Program-made: the position numbers and the translations under genes
The notes under the pieces: model-generated
Database searches by the model: none
Told to the model about the DNA's origin: nothing
The model's input: only the letters and a program-made list of their open reading frames with translations
Shown: positions 23,147-29,700 of the stretch, one piece after another
Position numbering within the stretch: position 1 is the first letter of the stretch
Layout of the letters: each line of letters begins with the position of its first letter
NCBI GenBank assembly: GCA_022579005.1
Contig: MU401801.1
Span: 1 to 29,700 of the forward strand
Source of the DNA: Poronia punctata
Taxonomy: Eukaryota; Ascomycota; Sordariomycetes; Xylariales; Xylariaceae
Length of the DNA: 29,700 bases
Direction: 5' to 3'

Positions 23147-23243
23147 TGCTCAGTATGAGGGTCGAACTCATGACCTTCGCATTACCAATGTTATGTAGGA
23201 CATAATATTAGTACGACGCTCTAACCAACTGAGCTAACCGAGC
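23147..23243 (-). tRNA. tRNA-Ile(AAT) with 23-nt intron
   Basis: Acceptor stem GCTCGGT pairs with ACTGAGC (one G-U). D stem GCTC/GAGC, anticodon stem TCGTA/TGCGA (one U-G pair) and T stem ATGAG/CTCAT with loop TTCGACC are all present. The anticodon loop reads CT-AAT-A, interrupted after position 37 by an intron at 23205-23183. The mature length is 74 nt. The internal A box (TTAGCTCAGTTGG) and B box (GAGTTCGACCC) are intact. The AAT anticodon (inosine at the wobble base after editing) decodes Ile. The body closely resembles fungal tRNA-Ile genes. Confidence 0.95.
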
Positions 23244-23509
23244 CAGTTGTTATTGTTACAGCCTGTTAGCACATGCTTGCCTATACCCTCTTCCTCTTCA
23301 ACCCCTCTTGCAAAATGTAACCGTGCAATGCATCAAACGCGATATCACATATAAAAACTTCACTCCCTTTACTCGTACAAGAACAAAGATACACTACTAC
23401 TAAAATGTGACATACCCAAGGTACCTAGGTATAGAACTACTAATATAGACAGACAGCGCTATATTATTATTTTCCTATGTAGATATTTTCTAATCCTGTA
23501 CGATATAAG

Positions 23510-26077
23510 CTAATACCAAACACCAGACGCTATTGTTAAAAGTATGAGATGCCAGGTACTCCAGGAGTCCGAGTGACGAGTCCAGCATTCGCGTCCGTCA
23601 ACTCCCAAGACCCAGCCGAGATAAGCAACACCAAACAGTAGGTATGTACTCAAAGAGAGAAAACAAATAGTATCCCGCGCTGTCTTCACGCTGGGTAGTA
23701 TGCAATCGCTCAATGGCATTATCCATGCTCGTAATAAAAAATCCAACGCCGTTCAAGGCCATCAGACGAGCCATAGTAATATCCAACATACCAGAGTATC
23801 GATAATCTCTCCCCAGTCTTCTCCGTATCGGATTAAAAGAATAAGCGAAGCCGGGTTCTCCTTTCGCGTGAGAGCATTTTCTCATAGAGGCCGATAGCGT
23901 GATCAGACAGGACCGTGACTTGGAGTCCTCTTTGGGATTTCAGGATCAAGGCTGGATTGACTGGCCCTCGGGCCACTATTATCATCGGTGCGCCGAAGAG
24001 ACGCCATTCTCTTTAGTCCAGACACAATTCCGGATACCTTCCTACCCTTCTTCGATCCTAGGCTAGGGTCGCGGTTTCGAATCAACGAACTGGGGGTACT
24101 GGTCGCTTGTTGGTTGCTTGGACCAAATCCATTGTCTGGAGCTTCAACAGAGGTTACGTCTTCGCTTAAGGACTTGTGCCCCAATTGTACCACAACCTGA
24201 TCCTTTACCATTCCAGGCGCTTTGCTTCTGTCGATCCCTCTTCCTTTCGAGTTTCGTCGTAGGATAGACAATTTCCCCAGACTGCCTTTTCTGCTTAGCC
24301 CTCCTACTACGTACTGCCCACCTTCCTCTGCAGTCGCTCCTTTTCTATCTGAGTCTTTTCCTTTCGGGGTCACTTGTGTGGTAAATGTGCTTCTGTCGAC
24401 CCCTTTTCCCTTTGTGCCCACTTGCATACCCGAGTTGCTTGCCCTGTGCCCCTTTTCTCCTTGTGTGGTTACTACCCCAACATTCTGTAGCTTTTCCCGT
24501 ATTTCAACCTTCTTCTCCCGTAAATATTCTAATTCCCCCTCCATGGAAAGCCCTTGCCGACGAGGTCGCAAAGGTCTCTGTGTTTTCCTATGTTTCTCAT
24601 CCCCGCTGTCTTCGAAAATAGTGTTCAAATGTTGAGCAGGAGTCACTCCCCACAAAGGGCTCGGTGTTTCCCTGTTATACACATTTACACTCTCTTCGGA
24701 GATGGCGTTTAAATGTGTGACAGGAGTCGCTGGCCGTCTTTCCGGTTCCGGCTTTGGTATAGTGTCTTCGACTGCTCTGGTGACACTCAAGACTAAAGTT
24801 CCGAAATGGCGACCATTCGTCGCGTCAACGAAAGCCTGGAGATCTCTGTTGTTCCTGAAGGCCAAGCAGCCGATTGTGCTAGGAAGGCTGGTCTGGTCAA
24901 TATGAAGCCTCCTGTTGTCTTGGTCAATTCCTGTATTACTGCAGTCCGCTGCCACTCCGACTGGTTTGAAACGGTAAAATTCGGAGAAGAGGCTCTGAGC
25001 CGTGTTGATTGGCGGCGGAAGATAACATGCTTCCTGCCCGCGACAACGTAAAAGGGCCCGGTACGGATATGCGGCGAGATGACTGATTCGTGGCACCACC
25101 TGGGGGTGAAACTTGCTCTTGGCATGGACTGCCTTGAAGCCGAGCTCGGGGTATAACCAGCGAGACAGGAAATGAAACATCCAGATAGCCACGAATTCTG
25201 GCGCAACCGCTGCTCCACACACCTAGTCTAGGTCCTGTTGTGCCGCCGCATCGACATCCTTAAGGGTCCTTTGGCCGATGAGAGTCAACAATTCGAAGGG
25301 ATCAACCAAGGCCGAGAAGGATCTACTGATTTTTGGGAATTCCCTCCAAATGCTCCGGAGTTGTACATCTAGTGGATTCATAACCAATACTAGTTTCCGC
25401 CCAAAGTCCAAACGCCGGAAATATCCGATCTGACGGATGAGAGCTGACTCCAAAGACCCGGACTCGATAAATTCCTCCGTGTACGTGATCATCAAAGGCC
25501 CCTTTCCAGAGGGACCGCCGTGGGTGCGAGAGGGACCACCCTCTCCCCGGCTTACGGCCCGTTTGCATTTCGTCCTGGGTTTGGGTCGGGTCAGGTCGCT
25601 GTGGATCTTAAAAGACGAGACAGTTACTCGATTCTCTGAGATGAAATTCTCAAGACTCAGACTGGGCGGGATGTCGGCTCCCGACAAATAGCCGAGGCAT
25701 ACTTGGTTGGCCCTGACTTTATTCTTGGGTGTCCTATGAGCCAAATTAGGTTAACTCCTCCGTCACCAGGGAAATGGACATCTGTATAAGATCGGGACAG
25801 ATTTTCAGAAGTGCGGTGAGTATCTTTGTCAAATACTGTACCTTATTTCTATATATACCAATGCTGATTCACGAATCATGCTCTGCAATTGACGTAACGA
25901 GGGGACGTATCTGAGGAGAAGATTTGAGATATCCCTGTCTAGAAACATAGAACGGCATAAGTCCACACCCAATATCTGTTCGAATTTGTTGACGCTCTCT
26001 AATATGCCCTGTTCTCGTTCATCCCGGTAACCGGAGTAGCGCCTGCTGGGGGAGGCTGTGCCGCTTGAGCTCTCCAT
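23510..26077 (-). pseudogene. disrupted gene, unrecognised fungal protein with C-terminal membrane segments
   Basis: Likely exons are 26077-25842, 25733-24046 and 23975-23510, with introns 25841-25734 (GTACAG donor, CATAG acceptor) and 24045-23976 (GTAGGA donor, AATAG acceptor). The frame is broken three times: TAG at 25225-25223 between DLD and VCG, TAA at 23835-23833 after RLRLFF, and a frameshift beside a TAA at 23721-23719 after WIFYYEHG. Both in-frame stops are one C-to-T step from Gln codons. The pieces read as one protein: a helical N-terminal part (ESVNKFEQILGVDLCRSMFL), a central region, a Lys/Ser-rich linker, a helical stretch VLSDHAIGLYEKMLSRERR, then two hydrophobic segments (TYLLFGVAYLGWVLG and WHLILLTIASGVWY). 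I do not know the family. A sequencing error or unusual introns could explain one lesion, hardly all three. It lies about 0.6 kb from the AT-rich block. Confidence 0.6.
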
Positions 26078-26700
26078 CACAAAAACCTCCGTGAGCTCGT
26101 ATTGGACCGAACGGCTGTTGCCGTAAGCGCGCGCGCTGCCGTTGCTGTTGTCTTGGGCTCGAGGTAGAGGCTTTTGCGCCTCGGGTGAGAGTTCAGGTGA
26201 TAGGGGGTTGTAATTCGAACAGTGACTGGTTATGTTACGAAGAAATACACGATACTTCTCTCCGATGCTTGCGTAAAGACTTTGTAGGATAAACTATTGG
26301 ATAGTTTAGACGGTGGATCGATCACGCTTACAGAAGCGGTCTTTTTTCAAACACATGGGGACGCGAGCGATACTACCAAAGATGGACTAAATGGTCGCTC
26401 TTGTGACGATGTACCAGTGTTTCCACCGGATAACAAAACAGCGGTTATGTAGGTCGTACCCCGAAGGCGGTAGATAAGAAGCTGTCAGTGAGTATGACCA
26501 GGATTGGGATAGAAAATAGCCCAAGCTGCTTACGGATGTAATCGATACCTCTTACATCCCTCATAGAGATATTAGCAATCCGAAGCTTCCTTCTGACCAC
26601 GACATATTCGTCGCTGTGGGTAGTTCTTACCACTTCATGAGATAGCAACTTCCTATTCTAAGAGACATCTGATAGTGAAACGAGACTACCGCCTAGGGTT
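26078..26700. other. flank of the broken gene; open frames without start
   Basis: The minus-strand frame of the broken gene stays open upstream of its ATG to a stop at 26296-26294 but has no earlier ATG. It has an AATAG acceptor-like site just there, so an upstream exon is possible. A separate minus-strand frame at 26648-26445 (67 codons from TTG) contains MRDVRGIDYIRKQLG and LFSIPILVILTDSFL, and resembles nothing I know. No complete gene can be supported. Confidence 0.4.
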
Positions 26701-26725
26701 CAGCATACCCACCCATTCAAAAATT

Positions 26726-26752
26726 ACCCAACTACCCAATGGGTAGTTGGGT
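26726..26752. repeat. perfect 13-bp inverted repeat with 1-nt centre
   Basis: The arm ACCCAACTACCCA (26726-26738) is followed by one A, then its exact reverse complement (26740-26752). One more flanking base on each side also pairs. The sequence could form a tight hairpin or cruciform and shares the GGGTA/TACCC core with the neighbouring repeats. Confidence 0.95.
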
Positions 26753-26851
26753 ACCTATATGTAATTCTTGGCACTGGATGGGTAATTCTGGAGGGGTTGG
26801 GTAATAGGTACTTAACCAAAAATGGCTAGCTGAAAGTTGGGTACCTAATAA

Positions 26852-26933
26852 GGAGTTGGGTACCTATTTAATTGCGATTAGGTACCTAATACGGAGTTGG
26901 GTACCTATTTAATTGCGATTGGGTACCTAACGC
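26852..26933. repeat. 41-bp tandem direct repeat, two copies
   Basis: Both copies start GGAGTTGGGTACCTATTTAA, followed by TTGCGATT and a GGTACCTAA box. They differ mainly by a G/A transition in that second box and in the last bases. Confidence 0.9.
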
Positions 26934-28299
26934 GGTATTAGGTACCTAACTAAAAATAGCTAGCTAGTAGTTAGGTACTTAAAACTATATTAGATACTTA
27001 ATATAAAATTAAGCAAAGAGTATAACTTATTAATTAAAAACAATTATAACTTAATTGTATTATAAGTAATAATTAAAATTAAAACCTTTTTTTTAATGTT
27101 TAATAAACTATTTTATAGTATAATAATTAATTAAGTAAAATAAGTAAATAATTTTTAAAATATAAGTTTTAAAATTTTAAATAATTTTTATATAATATAT
27201 AGCTTAATTAATAATACTATATATAGTTAAATAATTAATTAGTATAAGATTAGTATATTATATAACTATTTTTAAAAATTTATATATATTATATTTTATA
27301 ATAAAGGTTTAAAATATAGTTAATTTTACTTAAATATATTTATTATTATTATTTAAATTTTAAAAACTATTTTATTAGGGCATTTATATTATTAATAGTA
27401 TATAGCTATATTAAGCTATAATGTGTACTATAAGTATATAAACTATTAGTTAAGCTAAAAACAAAAGTCTTATGCGGCTTTAAGTAGTTTATTTAGTTTT
27501 TTAAGGAAACAAAGCAGTAAAACAAGAACGCGTAACTTGTTATAAAGTATATAGGCTAAAAGTAAAACGTTTGGGTTTTTGTTTAAACTATAACATATAA
27601 AGCTAAGAAGTAGTAGGTTATTTATGTTCTTTTTTTACTTTAGTATAAAAAACCCCTAGCTAAATATAGCGCATATAACTCTTTTAACTGCTAGTATACT
27701 AATTATGTAGCTTAAAATAAGTTAGTAATAAGTACGCTTACTGCTTATATGCTGCATTGTTTTGCGCTTATAAAAATTAGTATAAAATTAGTATAATAAT
27801 TTAAAGACAACTTATAATCGTAGCATATAAAGTGCTTTAATATATGTAGCTGCCTTTAAAAATACTACTTTTTAGCGTATTATATTAAACGACGTAATAC
27901 TAGCAAGGTGCTATAAAACTATTTAATTCTTTTTTTTTATTATTAAAACAAAAAAAGAAAATGTTTTAGCTTACAACTACAAAATAACTTCTTAATCGCT
28001 TTTTATAAAGTTGTTATCTATATATGTTAATATAACCTTTTTAATAATAGCTAATACTTAGTTAAAAGCATTTTGCTAGTTTTTTATTTTTTTATAAAAA
28101 AACTTAAAATTGTTAATATAAGACTGCTTTTAAGTTTTATATATAGCATATTTAGATTTTTAAAACTATTAAAAATGTACTAATTTTATACTAATTAAGC
28201 TTACCTAGTAATATACGCGTATATAGTACTTAGTTAAATTTTAAATGTAAAACTTGTATAAACAGGCTAACTAGCAGCTATATTGTATAAGCTTTAATA

Positions 28300-29160
28300 A
28301 TATATTATTAATAGTACTTGCTTATTTTATATACTGCTATAGTTTAGTTAGCTTAAGGTAGTTAATAAAAAGTTGCTAAGTAATATTAATATAGCTAAAA
28401 CTAGTAGCAAATAATAAAACGTACTAATATAACTTTTTGCTAAACAAGGTTATATAGCGCTTTATACTGCGCCTTTATAGTAAAAATAGTAACCTTGCTT
28501 AGCTTTAATATATAAGTACTAATAATTTATTAAACAAACTATTTTAGCTGCTTAAATAGCTTATATTATTTAGTATTATTAAATATATTTTATACAAGAT
28601 ATATGTTATATTTAGCTTTATAAAGCTTGCTTTTTTTAATAATATTGCCTGGCTTAATTTAAAATAGTCTACTGCTACCTACGTATACTTTAATAGCAAG
28701 CTTACTATTATAAACAATATAATAGGCTGTATAGCTAAATAAGGCAGGTTGTTATAATAAACAAAAGCGTTAAGGTTAGTACTTAATATTATGCTGTGCT
28801 GCAACCTGCTTTAAATAAGCATTTTTAGCACAACTATTTAAATATTAGTAGTAGTAGAATAATAAAAATTAAGTAAATATACTATAATACCTTTACTTTA
28901 TTTGCAATAGTACTTAATATTTATTTTTAATCTTTTATAGCAATTGCTGCGTTGTTTTTTTTTTATTTATCTTGCTTACGTTTAATTTGCTAATATAGTC
29001 TTTGCTTAGCTTTTTTATACTTTTTTTAGCTAGCTAATAAAATAGCTGCGCAATTATAAGCTTTAATAGTATTAGGGTTTTAAGATAATTGTTTAGCTTG
29101 TTTATAATGTTTGTGCAGTATACCTAAATTATTTAAATCTATACTACGCTTATTTGCTAT
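28300..29160 (-). pseudogene. possible RIP-mutated coding relic of a repeat element
   Basis: Reading the minus strand from 29160 in one frame gives a protein-like start (SIDLNNLGILHKHY, NPNTIKAYNCAAILLAS, KKYKKAKQRLY, QIKRKQDK) interrupted only by TAA or TAG codons, each one C-to-T step from Gln. Further down the same frame, hydrophobic and Lys-rich segments (FKLSQAILLKKA) continue with more TAA/TAG stops and no TGA. RIP destroys TG, so the absence of TGA is partly automatic. I cannot name the parent element. Confidence 0.3.
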
Positions 29161-29451
29161 GTTTAAAAAAAATTAGTACAAAATAAGTATAAATATAAAG
29201 GTAAAGTATAAGTATAATATAAGTATATTACTAAAATAAAAATACGTACTTAGTAGTAGGGATTAAAAGTAGCTACTAATAGGTAGCTAGAGGCTAGATA
29301 AACTGTAGTCTAGTGCTATTATTAATAGCTAATATAGCTAAATAAGTAAAAATAGGTAATGTAGTAAAAAAACGGGCTAAAGTTGCCTTAAAATAAAGAA
29401 GCGCAAGTAAAAACACTATATGTTAGCTGGTAAGGCATAGGTGTAAAGATA

Positions 29452-29471
29452 AAGTAAGTAAGTAAGTAAGT
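29452..29471. repeat. (AAGT)5 tetranucleotide repeat
   Basis: Five AAGT units lie inside the AT-rich block and are followed by related GTAAAGTAGGTAAGT sequence. Confidence 0.9.
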
Positions 29472-29700
29472 AGGTATAAAGGTAAAGTAGGTAAGTAAAA
29501 ATATAATAGTTAGTAAAAAATAATAATAAAGTAGGGCAGGGCAAATGTAAAATAAAAATTTTTTATAGGGCCTAATTAGCTAGAGCAATTATTGTTATAT
29601 ATACTGCTTTTTTAATTAAAATAGTAAGTTAGTAATATATAGTAAATATTAAATATAAAATATTTTAAAATAATAAAAAATTATATATTTATAATATAAA

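Larger units (their letters stand above)
26704..26999. repeat. GGTACC-centred short-repeat cluster at the border of the AT-rich block
   Basis: The words TTGGGTACCTA, TTAGGTACCTAA and related forms occur at least eight times in about 300 bp, in both orientations because the GGTACC core is palindromic. The cluster includes a 41-bp direct repeat (26852-26892 and 26893-26933), a longer diverged pair starting at AAAAATGGCTAGCTG and AAAAATAGCTAGCTA, and a perfect inverted repeat at 26726-26752. Subterminal repeats of a DNA transposon could look like this, but no transposase or target duplication was identified. Confidence 0.8.
27000..29700. other. AT-rich, TpA-rich RIP-like block (runs off the window end)
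   Basis: Composition changes sharply at about 26,980-27,000 from ordinary fungal DNA to DNA dominated by A, T and the dinucleotide TA. CA/TG pairs are conspicuously few and remaining C mostly sits in GC or CT contexts. That is the signature expected after repeat-induced point mutation (CpA to TpA) of a repeated element. No intact open frame remains. Without counting tools I give no percentages. A centromeric, subtelomeric or transposon-island position cannot be distinguished from this window. Confidence 0.85.

Noticed and set aside
26293..26330. 38-nt GTAAGC...AATAG intron upstream of the broken gene
   Set aside because: Shorter than the other introns here, and the reading phase of the upstream frame does not match downstream.

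Overview
The window looks like nuclear DNA of a filamentous ascomycete (Pezizomycotina, probably Sordariomycetes). The reasons are short spliceosomal introns (about 64 to 110 nt) with GTATGT/GTAAGT-type donors and CTAAC/CTGAC-like branch points, fungal-type protein families, and an abrupt change at the right end into extremely AT- and TpA-rich DNA of the kind left by repeat-induced point mutation (RIP). Exon boundaries were placed by eye from splice signals, reading phase and remembered family alignments. No database search was possible.

Left to right: about 1.4 kb without a gene, with an (AC)16 microsatellite; a two-exon uracil-DNA glycosylase (minus, 2620-1398); a two-exon mitochondrial carrier of the Mtm1/SLC25A39-40 type (minus, 5086-3676); an intronless Hrt3/Pof7/FBXO9-type F-box protein (plus, 6638-8374); a 3.9-kb gene-poor stretch; a two-exon 703-residue coiled-coil protein of unknown function (plus, 12320-14535); a two-exon FAR-17a/AIG1-like membrane protein (plus, 16132-17189), tail to tail with a five-exon GUP1-type MBOAT acyltransferase (minus, 19620-17455); a secreted CE1 acetylxylan-esterase-like protein (minus, 22194-21040) whose catalytic serine position reads Leu; an intron-containing tRNA-Ile(AAT) (minus, 23243-23147); and a broken gene for an unrecognised protein with C-terminal membrane segments (minus, 26077-23510).

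From about 26,700 a cluster of short GGTACC-centred repeats forms the border of a roughly 2.7-kb AT-rich block that runs off the window end. Repeat copies closer to the block carry more G-to-A and C-to-T differences, as expected if the border sits at the edge of a RIP-mutated repeat. One minus-strand frame inside the block still looks faintly protein-like.

The genes are mostly unrelated housekeeping functions: base-excision repair, mitochondrial transport, ubiquitin-ligase adaptor and membrane-lipid remodelling. I see no biosynthetic cluster, CRISPR, operon or other multi-gene system. The observations most worth following are the esterase that has lost its nucleophile, the multiply broken gene beside the AT block, and the graded decay of repeats at the block border.
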